From: Phlegmacium glaucopus
Taxonomy: Eukaryota; Basidiomycota; Agaricomycetes; Agaricales; Cortinariaceae
Direction: 5' to 3'
DNA length: 42,291 nucleotides
Assembly (NCBI GenBank): GCA_015039465.1
Contig: MU130354.1
Location: 259,417 to 301,707, forward strand
Both the position numbers and the translations under genes were made by a program. Of this stretch, positions 19,936 to 31,173 are shown one piece after another. The notes under the pieces are model-generated. The model ran no database searches and had not been told where the DNA came from. It saw only the letters and a program-made list of their open reading frames with translations. The first letter of the stretch is position 1. Every line of letters begins with the position of its first letter.

Positions 19936-20143
19936 AATAAAAATTCCCCAGTACCACTACTGCAAAAAAAAAAAAACGGAAAGGGGTCTATCGATTCTCA
20001 ATTTGCAACTTTCGACGGCAAAGTTCAATTATTTGAAAATAGTAAGTGGCAAGGTAGTAACTGGTGAGGATGTATGTAGTATTGAAAAGAGTATTTCCCA
20101 GAATCGATGTGAGCGGAGAGACAATAAGATGGAAGAATGACTC

Positions 20144-21729
20144 CTACTCATGCCTCTCCATAATCGGCTGTGTCAACAAACGTAACAGCCACGATTCCAA
20201 CGCCCTCTCATTCTCCTTCAGCTCCTCGAACTTCGTATCCAACTGACCAACTGTACAATAAATCACCTCCTGGATCTCCTCCTCATTCCTCAATTCCTCA
20301 AGAAACTGTTCCGCAGAGGGACTGGTCCCTACCTGGTTGATGCAAAACATCACCGAAGTCGTCTCGTATCCCTTTGCCTCTAGCTTCTGCTTACATGTCA
20401 CGATCTCATCATGGAACGTTTTCGGATCTTCTCCATTTGGTTCTCCATCAGTGATGATGCACACCAGTAGGGGGCGCTGGAAGGGAATGGGATTATTTGA
20501 CGTCTTCGGTTGGTCGATGATGTCGTATACGAGGGGTTTGAGAATCTTGTCCCGGAGATTAGTGCCGATGTTGGTGCCGCCCCACGGTCTGAACCTTCTC
20601 ATCACCTGCGGGACCTCTCCAGCTGGCAGCTTTGACATGAAATCGTTGTTGATGAACCGTAAGTCCACGCCAGCCATGTCGTCAGGAACAATTCTGGTCG
20701 CAATGCGTGCTATGCGTGTGACAAGCTCGATCAGGTACTCGTATCTGTTCTCAAGGGTCATCGAGCCGCTGTCGTCGCAGTAGATCACAGGATGATATAG
20801 GGAAAGTTGAGTCAAGCGTCTGATGTTCTCGGGTTTCCCGAGATCAGTCGTTGGATCATTCCTTAGCGCGTTCGCTTTTTCTGCTAGCGTTACAAGGAAG
20901 GGGTCATTTGGAGCGAAGAATTTTTCGAATTTGCCTTCCTGTACTTCATCGTTCAGAAATTCCTTGAATTCCTCAATGGTTTTCGGCTCGACTTTCTCTC
21001 GAAGGTCCTGTGAAGGTCCGTCGTTAGCAAATTCAAAGTTAACCACCACGAAACGCAACCAGATACCCTTGGAAGATCCGCCTCTTTGACACTGAGATTA
21101 TAGTACTTCTTCACAACACCTTCCACAATCCTGTTCACTGTCTTGTTATTCACATACGAAATCACCAACAGCACAAACACAACGACAAGATCTATAATCT
21201 TCGCCCAATCCATGTCTCTTTCGGCTTTCGAAGCCAAACTCCCCGCCAAACCATGCTCCTCCCCGAGCTCTTTAGCTGTTTTCTGGTTATGGCAATGTTG
21301 AATGGTAGGTGAAGCACCGCTTTCCACAAGTTGTTGGATAACAATCTTGTCTTTGAGTTGGACTATCGCATTCATTAGGGGGGTGTTCTTATCGTCATCG
21401 CACGGGTCGTCCAGGTCCGCCTTTAGACCGCGAAACCCCGAAATAAGCTCGCGGATTATCGCACAGCGTGTAGCAGATGACGCTTTGCATTGGGGATCCG
21501 TAATAAAAAACAAGGGAGTGCGTTCATGACTCGATGGAATTTTTGGATCGCCTCCACAGGAAAGGATGTGTTTGACAATGTCGAGATGCCCACCGAGGCA
21601 GGCGGCACACAGTGGGGTGAGTCTAATCCCTCCCCCGATTGCGTTGATGGATGATGGGTTCGTTGATAGATGTTGTTTTAGCTGGGATAGAGTCAGGGAA
21701 CCATGGTAGGCGCTGTCCTGGATAGACAT
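20144..21729 (-). CDS. Ankyrin-transmembrane-vWA protein, copy B
   Basis: Exons 21729-21067 and 21007-20144 are joined across a 59-nt intron (GTATCT/CACAG) at the same place as in copy A; 508 residues. The layout is identical: ankyrin repeats (TPLCAACLGGHLDIVKHILS, NTPLMNAIVQLKDK), a transmembrane helix (KIIDLVVVFVLLVISYV) and a vWA domain with the canonical MIDAS DDSGS, GGTNIGTN and ITDGEPN. The donor differs from GTAAGT in copy A. Amino-acid differences from copy A are spread through the protein, with more in the N-terminal ankyrin part and the segment before ITDG than in the C-terminal 80 residues. Both copies keep open frames and metal-site residues, which suggests both are functional. 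Confidence 0.75.
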
Positions 21730-22769
21730 GTTTTTTGTCCTTGGATCGAAGTGACGGTCGAAGAACAGATGAGTCTAGCAGAAAGAATGTCAGCGTTTGA
21801 AGGAGAAAAATCCATATCCATAGCTTTGATTAGGATTATGATCATTGAATCCAATCTATATCTGTTTGAGGTAGAACTTCTTTAAAGTTCAATGTGGATT
21901 CTCTAGGATTCCTTAAGAAGCCTGATATGAAGTTTTGAGAAACGGGGAACTAAATGTAGAACGAGGCTGTGATACAGCTGACCTCAAAGCCCAGGTTCAC
22001 GTCATATACCGTTGACTTCTATTAGACGCCCAAGGTCTCATGCTCGCAGCATGCCTGTATTCCAGAACTTTGGTAAGGTATATCGAAATGCTTCTTATTC
22101 TAGAATCCCAAATTTATCTTGCAAGACGATACCCTCAACTTTCCATCTTGTCCACCTGAGGCCATCATGCATCACAAGGTAATGTTTCGTATTTTATATT
22201 TTATATAATATAAAGATCAGGACGGAGATGAAGGTCGTTATCCAGTCATATTTTCAATGTTATCTGCCCAATTTAAAGGACTACGATACTCCTCCGCTTC
22301 AAGTAGTTTACACATCGGTAGGCAAATATCTCGTCGTGATCAATTTCATGGTCTTTCTTGAAGAGCTGGGTTCTCTATTGGATCGAAAATGTGTGTCAGC
22401 GGCGAATTGTAGAAAGCACACGCAAAAGAGTGGGATATCGTACGGCGATTCGTACCGATATGCTCTGTTTATCTTTGACTAGGAATTCGAGATGCTGCGC
22501 AATAAATAACAGGCTGCAGGACGGTTGAACTACTTGCTTGCCATGAATTCTATATATAAGTGGAACACCTCGAGGCGACAACTGAAGTAGAAACGCGTGT
22601 GAAAGACTCTTCAAATGAAGGGCTCAACTATCAAGCCAAAAGACTTGATAGAGCTTATCTCTGGATAATTTCCGATATTATAAGGATGCCGCGCTCATCG
22701 GTGTGGGCAATAATTTGTACAGATTTAGTACCATAGACCTTACAAAAAGTAGTTAGGCTGGACTCATAA
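21730..22769. other. Intergenic, about 1 kb, no supported gene
   Basis: It includes the promoter region of ankyrin-vWA copy B. Short ORFs at 22228-22614 on both strands overlap each other and show no recognisable motif. A few blocks on the minus strand (for example around 22500) faintly resemble the vWA exon, but no sustained frame supports a third copy. Confidence 0.4.
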
Positions 22770-24198
22770 TCAACTTAAAAAACTATTCAAATTCGTGACT
22801 TGAAGGCCTGAAATTAAATAATTCAATTTCTCACTTACCGGAACTTTGTCTTCAAGTCCCAGATTCGGCACCAATGAAACCTCCGAACTCTCGCGGTCGA
22901 CGTCGTATGTCTTGATATGACTACCCTGCATCCTCAGCTTAACCTTCTTCTCAACGCCATTCTCTTCAATACCTGTTCCAACAGCAAGAATCACCCATGC
23001 GCGATTAGCATCCACGAGGTTGAGAAGAAGACATCCTCGGCCCATATTTTCACTCAGCTCCACACCTTGATACTTCTTGGCGGTAACGTTGAACCTCAAC
23101 CACTTCTTTTCACCTACCACCGAAAGCGCATAACAAACATTCTTAGAATCCACCTGGGCTAGCATCCAGTCGAACTTGGTTCCCGAGTCTAGTCGAACAC
23201 GTCCGAATCCAGCGTTGGTCATGAAACTCAGGAATAGCCCGCGACCAGCTGCGGGGTGCTTGTGCTTTAGAAGTTCATCCTGTCGAACTTGAATTTGTAC
23301 ACCTTTGAGTAGCAACCCCGAGTTTAGCCATTCGAATACATCACGGAGGAGGTCTACTGTCAGAAGAGCACCGCAAATGCCACTTTTAGGGTTGTTAGGA
23401 TCTAGCATATTGTTGCTACGCACGCAATATTAGTAACATAGAATAAATATGGTGTAGGGAGACTGCGTACTGGACAGCAATGACGGTTGGGTACCCCTTG
23501 TACTCAACCCACACTGGAGATCCGTTTATACCCGCCTCCGTTTTCGCCTGGTACTCAATATAATGCTCGTGATAAGTCATGTTGGAAGCTGAGAACGTGA
23601 AAGGGCGTAGACTCTTCATCATAGTTCCCTTGAAACCGCTAACGTGAAGGTTTCCCTTGAAGGACTTTCTGTGTGCGAGCTTGAGGCTAAAACCGAACCC
23701 GCGCGGACCTTCAGACGTACGAGGAATGCATATCACGGCATAGTCCACCGAAGGTAATCCCGTCCCCAAGTGGTAGGCTTCGCAGATGTGGACATTATCC
23801 GAGTTATCAGTGTTATCCACTGGGAGTTCGATGATGGCGGGTTTCTCGTCATCAGCGAAGATGACGTTATCGGGATTGTAAGGATCGACTTCGAATGGGT
23901 GATTGTAAATAACCTTGAGATTTAGCGTGCGTATGCCGTTTGAGATCAGGTTATGGGCAGCGGTGAGGATCACATGTTTATCGTTGGTGTTGGGAAGTTT
24001 GAGGAAAAACCCACTGCCTGTAAAAAATTGGATCTGGTTGTTGATGACTTTCTCGAACGTGAGCTTGACGACCCAGTCGTTTATAATATCCAGGTCTATA
24101 TATTCGAGGCCGGGGCCTTCGTCGTCATCGTCGTTCTCCTGGAGCGCTTTCTGACGAGCCCAATCCGGGTGCTCCCACAGTTCAATAGCGTTCACCAT
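22770..24198 (-). CDS. Trypsin-like protein with catalytic Ser replaced by Asn (probable pseudoprotease)
   Basis: Exons 24198-23471 and 23415-22770 are joined across a 55-nt intron (GTACGC/CGTAG, branch CTAAT) in frame; 457 residues. The chymotrypsin-like fold shows GSGFFLKLP, His82 in VILTAAHNL and Asp152 in SVDYAVICI. Where fungal relatives have G-x-Ser-G-S-P-V-W, this protein has GINGSPVW, with Asn225 (codon AAC) in place of the nucleophile. Strand order and spacing are otherwise normal, and it has no signal peptide. The C-terminal 215 residues follow CGALLTVDLLRDVFEWL and match nothing I know. A GTAAGT at 22839-22834 could start a last intron and change the final 22 residues. It lies divergent from the lectin-ankyrin gene. 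It may act as a scaffold or decoy. Confidence 0.65.
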
Positions 24199-25140
24199 GA
24201 TGAATGCGTTCTATGGACGTGCGACAAGTTGAGGAATGGCGACCGAAGGAGCATAGATATGCCCTACTTGACTTAAAGTTTCCATGCTAAATAAATAAAT
24301 ATGTTTCAGTGCTTTGGGTAACCTTCCAATTCCACAGCTGGTACATGTTTGGCGTGTGACTACTTTGTCACGAGGCAGATTTCATTGAGATTTCAAGTAC
24401 TCAATAACCTCACTCAATGCTTCGGCGACCCAGCTCCAGCCCACACCCATTCCAATCGATGTGTTACCCCAAAAAAACATGGACCACCTTATAAATTGTA
24501 CACCCAGTCAGCACTGCGAACCGCAAGGATGTGGACGATTGCATAGGAATTAGATTAGATTAGATATGCTGAATTTTATCTTTTTGTTAGGCTCGATTCG
24601 AGGCCTTATGTGAGAATTTGGAGTCTAGTGTTCTGTAAAGGAATAAGAAAAGTGCAAAACACTGTTCAGAGGTTCGCGGCCGATAGGTGGCCGCGCCATC
24701 ATGATAAGTAGAGCTTATTTCATATCAAGGACTGTCAGATCTATTAGTAGAGCCTGTCCTTGTCCGCCGATGTCAAACATAGTATGGATCGAATCCGAAT
24801 ACTTGGAATCCTAAGATCATCGAGAGAATTGTATTTCAAAATTAGTAAAAGTGCTAGCTTTGACTCGGAAATTAGAGGAAACTTGGGGAGAGATTCATTA
24901 CAGTCACCGTGTCCAAATATAGCGCCGATACATAGGATATCCCCACCTTTATGTATTCATCCCAAAGCTATACGTCCTTCCCGTTTCCGATAGTACCTTT
25001 GAGCGGCTTTGTGATACGAATTACATCAATTAATAACAGGGTTTGATCTGGGAATCGTGACCGTTCATTATCACCTACTAACGTTATGAGCTTGAGGCCT
25101 TGAGGAATTGTCCCATCGATTATCCCCCATACCTATCATC
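24199..25140. promoter_or_regulatory. Divergent intergenic region, pseudoprotease / lectin-ankyrin genes
   Basis: 940 bp between two divergently transcribed genes, so it must hold both promoters. No ORF has coding character. Short palindromes such as CGCGGCCGATAGGTGGCCGCG (about 24676) occur; no clear TATA box was assigned. Confidence 0.4.
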
Positions 25141-27732
25141 ATGAACCAAGTAGCCCAACTACAAAACCTCACGCGTTGTCTCCTAGCCGCTGGATACGCC
25201 ACAAGCCGGGATGGAAAAGAGCGATACCTACTCTACGTTGACGCACAAACATCCTTCCTCCAATGCCAGTACTGGTCCGGCAATTACCTAGTCGACGACG
25301 AGCTCGTGACGAGTGATGTTCGCCCCAATTCCACAGCAGCGTACCTTATCACTCGCGCTAGTGACATCATCATCTGTATCACACCCTCATCAACCCTCAC
25401 CAGCTACACATATGATGACGAAGAATGCGAGTGGGTCCAAAATGACGATGATACACTCTCTAGCTACGTCGTGCATCAGAATGGGAAACTCACTGCATCT
25501 GTGGATGCCAATGGACGGATTCATATAGTTTTCCAAGATGCATCGCAGTGCTTAACTTATCTCGTCAAAGGACGGCCCAGCACCGTCCTGCCATTTGTGT
25601 GGCCCATACTCGGGAGTCCTCTTTCGATTTCGGTAGTTGGAAATACTCTGCACGTGTATTATATCTCGGCCAAAGACGAGTTCATACACCACGTATCCGG
25701 AGTGAACGACACCTGGAATGACAGAATAGTCATCAAACGTAGGTTCGATAAGAAGATCCAAAGCTTCGTGGAGGTGGGGACTGAGAGCGGCGACAACGAG
25801 TTGTATGTGATGACTGAGGATGATGCTTTGCTGAAGGTTAATACGCAGGAACATTTGATGAAGTTAGGGACTGTGCAAAAGGGCAAGTTTGTATCTAAAA
25901 GAAGTGTGGATTGCTGTACAAACGACGCCTGGAATGGCACCCTCACTGAGGACCACCTCATGAGCTATCTCATCGACGATCCACCTTGTATTGACACCCC
26001 CGGCGGCGACCAGTTAGTGACCCCGCTAGCAGCAGCCTGCATGACAGGACGCCTCGATGTCGTCCAGCTACTCCTACACCACTCCGCTAACCCCAACGCA
26101 CTCTCTCCCAAAAAACGCACCCCACTCTACTACGCCACTTCTACCAGACAAGAACGCGACCGTCTCCCCATTATTCGCGCTCTCCTCAAAGCCGGTGCCA
26201 ACGTTAACGAGTGCTACGCAGAAAGCGGATTCAACACCCCGCTCATGAATGCCATCACCTTGATTTCCGACGAAGACGTCGCAAACGAACTGCTAAACCA
26301 TGGTGCATCACCAATTGCAGAGGATTTGACCGGCCAGACAGTACAAATGTTAGCTAAAGGGACGCCAATGGAAAAGACGTTGTCGAGGCGAGTCGAGGAA
26401 ATAAACAAACCGCTGAGCCGCAGTGGATCATCAGCCAGTCAAAGAGTGAAATTGTTATCCAAAGGAATGCCGATGAAAAAGATGTTGTCGAGGGGAGTGG
26501 AGCAGGCAAAAGAATTATTGAACCGAGGCTCATCATCAACTAGGAAGGATTTGGCTGGCGAAACATTGCCTGTGATGAAAAGGGTGTCGTTGAAGCCAGT
26601 CGAGCAAGCCGATGAACTGCTGGACTACGACGAACCACACGACGCATCCCCAACTGCCAAGGATTTGACTGGAGAAATATTTTCCGAAGGGATGCCAAGA
26701 AGGATGTCGTTAAAGCCAGTCCCGCGAGCAAACGAACTGAGGTACCACGACGCAGCCCCAACCCCGAAGGCTTTGACCAGCCAACCCGTACAAATGCCAA
26801 CCGAAGGGATGCCGAGGAGAAGGATGTCTTTGAAACCAGTCCCGCAAGCAAACGAACTGCTGTACCGCGACGAATCTCCAGCTGTGGAGGCTTCGACTAG
26901 CCAGCCCGTAGAAATGGTACCCGAAGAGATGCCGAGGAGAAGAGTGTCGTTGAAGCCGGTCCCTCAAGTAAACGAGCTTATGTACCGCGACCTGTCTTCA
27001 GCTGCGGAGGCTTCGACTAGCCAGCCCGTAGAAATGGTACCCGAAGAGATGCCGAGGAGAAGAGTGTCGTTGAAGCCGGTCCCTCAAGTAAACGAGCTTA
27101 TGTACCGCGACGCATCTCCAACTGTGGAGGCTTTGACTAGCAAACCCGTACAAATCCCACCTGAAGAGAAGCCGAGGAGAAGGGTGTCATTGAAACCAGT
27201 CCCTCAAGTGAATGAATTTACGCACCGCGACGTGTCTTCAACTGTGGAGGCTTCGACTAGCCAGCCCGTAGAAATGGTACCCGAAGAGATGCCAATGCAA
27301 AGGGTGTCGCCGAAGCCAGTCCCACAAGCAAACAAAGTGCTGTGCCGTGACGTGTCTCCAACTGCGGAGAATTTGACTCCCCAACCCGTAGAAATACCAA
27401 CCGAAGGGATGTCAATGAGAATGGCGTCGTTGACACCAGTCGCGCAAGCACACGAACTGCGATACCACGACGCATCTCCAACTGCGGAAGATTTAACTAG
27501 CCCAATCGCAGAAATGGTAACAACCCAATGGAAGCCGAAGGAAAAGACGATATCGGAGCAAGTCGAGCAAGCAGAATCGAACCCATTCGAGGAGCAAATC
27601 ATCGAATTTATAGTTGCACTGTTAATGTTCGTCCTCACATACACCAATATCCCAGGGGTCAAAGATTTCATGGATCAAGTTGCCCGCAAGTTGTTGAACG
27701 ATATGGACGATGCCAACGATGATCAAAGGTGA
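25141..27732 (+). CDS. Lectin-like propeller, ankyrin, 40-residue repeat and transmembrane protein
   Basis: One exon, 863 residues from the ATG at 25141. Residues of about 1-265 have the repeating blade pattern (YLLYVDAQTSFLQCQYWSG, LTASVDANGRIHIVFQDAS, LHVYYISAKDEFIHHV, ELYVMTEDDALLKV) of fucose-lectin-like beta-propellers; this assignment is tentative. Residues of about 270-415 are ankyrin repeats (TPLAAACMTGRLDVVQLLLH, NTPLMNAITLISDED) close in order to those of the ankyrin-vWA proteins. Eight repeats of about 40 residues follow (about 475-800), each with a basophilic kinase-like RRxS site and KPVPQ. A transmembrane helix (FIVALLMFVLTYTNIPG) ends the protein, as in the vWA family's module. 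An alternative splice (donor GTGAGG at 27729) would change only the last residues. Role unknown; recognition at a membrane is an inference. Confidence 0.65.
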   Translation: MNQVAQLQNLTRCLLAAGYATSRDGKERYLLYVDAQTSFLQCQYWSGNYLVDDELVTSDVRPNSTAAYLITRASDIIICITPSSTLTSYTYDDEECEWVQNDDDTLSSYVVHQNGKLTASVDANGRIHIVFQDASQCLTYLVKGRPSTVLPFVWPILGSPLSISVVGNTLHVYYISAKDEFIHHVSGVNDTWNDRIVIKRRFDKKIQSFVEVGTESGDNELYVMTEDDALLKVNTQEHLMKLGTVQKGKFVSKRSVDCCTNDAWNGTLTEDHLMSYLIDDPPCIDTPGGDQLVTPLAAACMTGRLDVVQLLLHHSANPNALSPKKRTPLYYATSTRQERDRLPIIRALLKAGANVNECYAESGFNTPLMNAITLISDEDVANELLNHGASPIAEDLTGQTVQMLAKGTPMEKTLSRRVEEINKPLSRSGSSASQRVKLLSKGMPMKKMLSRGVEQAKELLNRGSSSTRKDLAGETLPVMKRVSLKPVEQADELLDYDEPHDASPTAKDLTGEIFSEGMPRRMSLKPVPRANELRYHDAAPTPKALTSQPVQMPTEGMPRRRMSLKPVPQANELLYRDESPAVEASTSQPVEMVPEEMPRRRVSLKPVPQVNELMYRDLSSAAEASTSQPVEMVPEEMPRRRVSLKPVPQVNELMYRDASPTVEALTSKPVQIPPEEKPRRRVSLKPVPQVNEFTHRDVSSTVEASTSQPVEMVPEEMPMQRVSPKPVPQANKVLCRDVSPTAENLTPQPVEIPTEGMSMRMASLTPVAQAHELRYHDASPTAEDLTSPIAEMVTTQWKPKEKTISEQVEQAESNPFEEQIIEFIVALLMFVLTYTNIPGVKDFMDQVARKLLNDMDDANDDQR
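26574..27540 (+). repeat. Coding minisatellite, 120-bp period, eight units
   Basis: The block coding SLKPV recurs at 26580, 26706, 26826, 26946, 27066, 27186, 27306 and 27426: one 126-bp step, then exactly 120 bp each. Units 26881-27000 and 27001-27120 are nearly identical at the base level, and 27241-27293 matches them again, while outer units are diverged. That pattern indicates recent unit exchange or duplication in the centre. Confidence 0.85.
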
Positions 27733-28508
27733 GGCTTACTGATATCGAATTTAACTGTATTAAAGTATGTTGAACTAGAACATCCAGGACGTCTACAATG
27801 TCAGCAGTTTTGGCAAATCAACTTGATGAATCAACACCGTTCCTGGATCGGCTTGAAAGCTGAAAGACCTTTAGTCATTACCATGGATGCAGCAGGAAGA
27901 CAGACCTTGCAACAAAAAATTGAGACGTGAATGTCACATGCGATGGCGTGGGAATTCGATTTACAATACTTATCATTGCAACCGCCTTGCTTCAAGTTCA
28001 CTCGAACTTAGATACTACTTACCAAAACTCATCATTTGAGAGAGAAAAAGCTTGCAAAAATCACAACAAGTATGAAATTTCAGGGGGTTACCCAAAAAAA
28101 AAACGAATGCAATAAGCGTACAGCACAGCTTGTAGAAAAGAAAGACCTAAGGATCAACCAGTGGTAATTATGTAAATGATTTTTGAAAGTGGTTGCAAGC
28201 AACCTGAAAAAGGGACGTGGGAGGTGTGAGCCTACACAAGGAAGGTTCTCTCAATGACACGGAGAGAAGTATATCCATTTTGACGAGTGGCTTGGCTTCA
28301 AAGGAGCATCGAACGTAAAAGTTTGACAAATTCCAGAGAAATTTTGGTGTGGCAGTGCGATGCACTCCTTCTCAACCAAGCGCCAGCGGTCTCACACGTA
28401 TGGGGAGTGGGTGGGTTACCGTTCCTGCTTCCTAATCGAAATCGTCAGTAACATATTTCTTTGTAAGAAAGTAGAAGAGAAAGACTGACCGACAATTTTA
28501 AAACAATT
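27733..28508. other. Intergenic, converging gene ends
   Basis: 775 bp between convergent genes, AT-rich, with an A-run at about 28096. No ORF or RNA gene can be supported. Confidence 0.5.
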
Positions 28509-29123
28509 TCAGACCTTGTACTGCACTTCATGACATTTGCTCTCCTCCTCCACGATGATGCATCTCCGACCCCAGGCAGAAATCCCAAGTAATATTGCGA
28601 GGGAGAGTGCTTGAAAGCCAAGGACGGTTGTCTGTGCCATTTGAATCTTGATATTCCATTTATGCGATCCCAAGCGCTCTGCAGGTAAAGTGCCTCGCAT
28701 AGCGCCGAGTACTGTAATATCGACCATGATGCAAAAGGCGATGAGATTGGCGAGGAAGAGGAAGATAAGGACTATCAGGCTCCACATGTTAAACGCAATG
28801 GATGGAGGTTTCATGGGCATCTTGTAGTCGTAGAAACTGTCATCTCCTGTCTCGTCATGCTCTTCAACAATGGGTGCGTCCGCAGAAGAGAAACGCCTTC
28901 GGTAGACAAGTACCACGGTGAGAAACACCAAGTGGTAGAGGAGGGTAAGGGCGGCGACCGTCGAGTTGAGCCAAATCGACAGCATTCCGTAATTGACCAC
29001 CGAGAGTGCAATCATTGGGATGGCGACTGAGGATGAGAATACTGTGAGGATGATGACGGATACAGGAGGCGCAGACACCTTGGAGGGGTCAAAAGGGGCA
29101 GATTCAGAATCGGATGTCGCCAT
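28509..29123 (-). CDS. Four-helix membrane protein, unknown function
   Basis: A single-exon ORF of 204 residues. Four hydrophobic segments are clear: about 22-46 (VIILTVFSSSVAIPMIALSV), 54-75 (TVAALTLLYHLVFLTVVLV), 113-137 (MWSLIVLIFLFLANLIAFCI) and 168-186 (VLGFQALSLAILLGISAW). Both termini are polar and charged, with an acidic loop (EEHDETGDDSFYDY) between helices 2 and 3. Small tetraspan proteins like this are common in Agaricomycetes and uncharacterised. The ATG at 29123 is the first in frame and is followed by a short Ser/Pro-rich cytosolic stretch. Confidence 0.65.
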   Translation of the reverse strand: MATSDSESAPFDPSKVSAPPVSVIILTVFSSSVAIPMIALSVVNYGMLSIWLNSTVAALTLLYHLVFLTVVLVYRRRFSSADAPIVEEHDETGDDSFYDYKMPMKPPSIAFNMWSLIVLIFLFLANLIAFCIMVDITVLGAMRGTLPAERLGSHKWNIKIQMAQTTVLGFQALSLAILLGISAWGRRCIIVEEESKCHEVQYKV

Positions 29124-29929
29124 TGTTCAAAGTATGGAATTGATTCAAAAGGTTTCAAGGACACAGTCCTAGAATCAAAGAACAAAAGGATAAGGAAGGG
29201 AGAGGCTCAGCCGCTGGAAAGAAAGACATTTCTGGTGGGATGGAGCTTGTATTTATTGTACGTGCCACGATGGCTGTGCACGTCAGGTTTGACGTTCGAT
29301 CTAATCGGCCTTTCACGTAAACTGAATTATTTCAGGCACTTTGCGAGCCCATTATCTTGACGATTCATTTGAAGGTGAGGTCTACTCGACTAGCGAGTGC
29401 TCACTCATGCTGAGGGCAACTTGCTGGGGACTTGTTATCAAGAAGATGTTCGAAACTTCAGTGTGCCATATGGCCCCTATCAAACCTTAAATCAGCGAGT
29501 TTTCCCATTGGCTGGGGATAAAATGAGAACTCAGCGCATGCTGAGACGTGTGTAAGGAGGAGATCATCACTCTCTAATAATAAATGTCTATTCTCTTCTC
29601 CTTGACAGTGTCATTTTTTCCGATACGAACTGAAACGGGGGTCGCGGGCGCACAGGTCTGGTGGATCAATCAATCAATAATGGAATTACATCAAGTCAGT
29701 GCCGGGACCAGCGTAAACTTCATTTATCTCAGAGCTGGAATAAGACTATTGGAAGCGTTTGATTGGAGAAAACCCGGTTGGTCGGGTTCTAAATGACAAG
29801 ATAAAGGGGCCTTTGAAGGACAGCAATAGCTGGTCTCAAGATACCGTGCTTAAAACGACAGAAGATGATGGCCTCATGTATAAAATGAGATAAGCATGGG
29901 TATTTGAAACGTACTGAACGGACGATGGT
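29124..29929. other. Intergenic, about 0.8 kb
   Basis: Upstream region of the membrane protein gene and downstream flank of cytidine deaminase. A short ORF at 29584-29796 has no recognisable content. No repeat or RNA gene seen. Confidence 0.5.

Positions 29930-31173
<1,244 letters not shown>

Larger units (their letters stand above)
19858..21918. repeat. Tandem duplication unit, copy 2
   Basis: Partner of 17505-19612 in the same orientation. It includes the second ankyrin-vWA gene, its downstream flank and about 190 bp of upstream flank. The ends are approximate. Confidence 0.75.

Noticed and set aside
20337..20783. Plus-strand ORFs of 147-148 aa in both duplication units (also 17998-18441)
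   Set aside because: Their similarity is explained by the vWA exon on the other strand.
22228..22614. Possible third, decayed ankyrin-vWA copy
   Set aside because: Only short blocks on the minus strand (around 22500) resemble the vWA exon; no continuous alignment could be drawn by eye.
26540..27671. Long minus-strand ORFs opposite the lectin-ankyrin gene
   Set aside because: They are antisense shadows of the 120-bp coding repeats.
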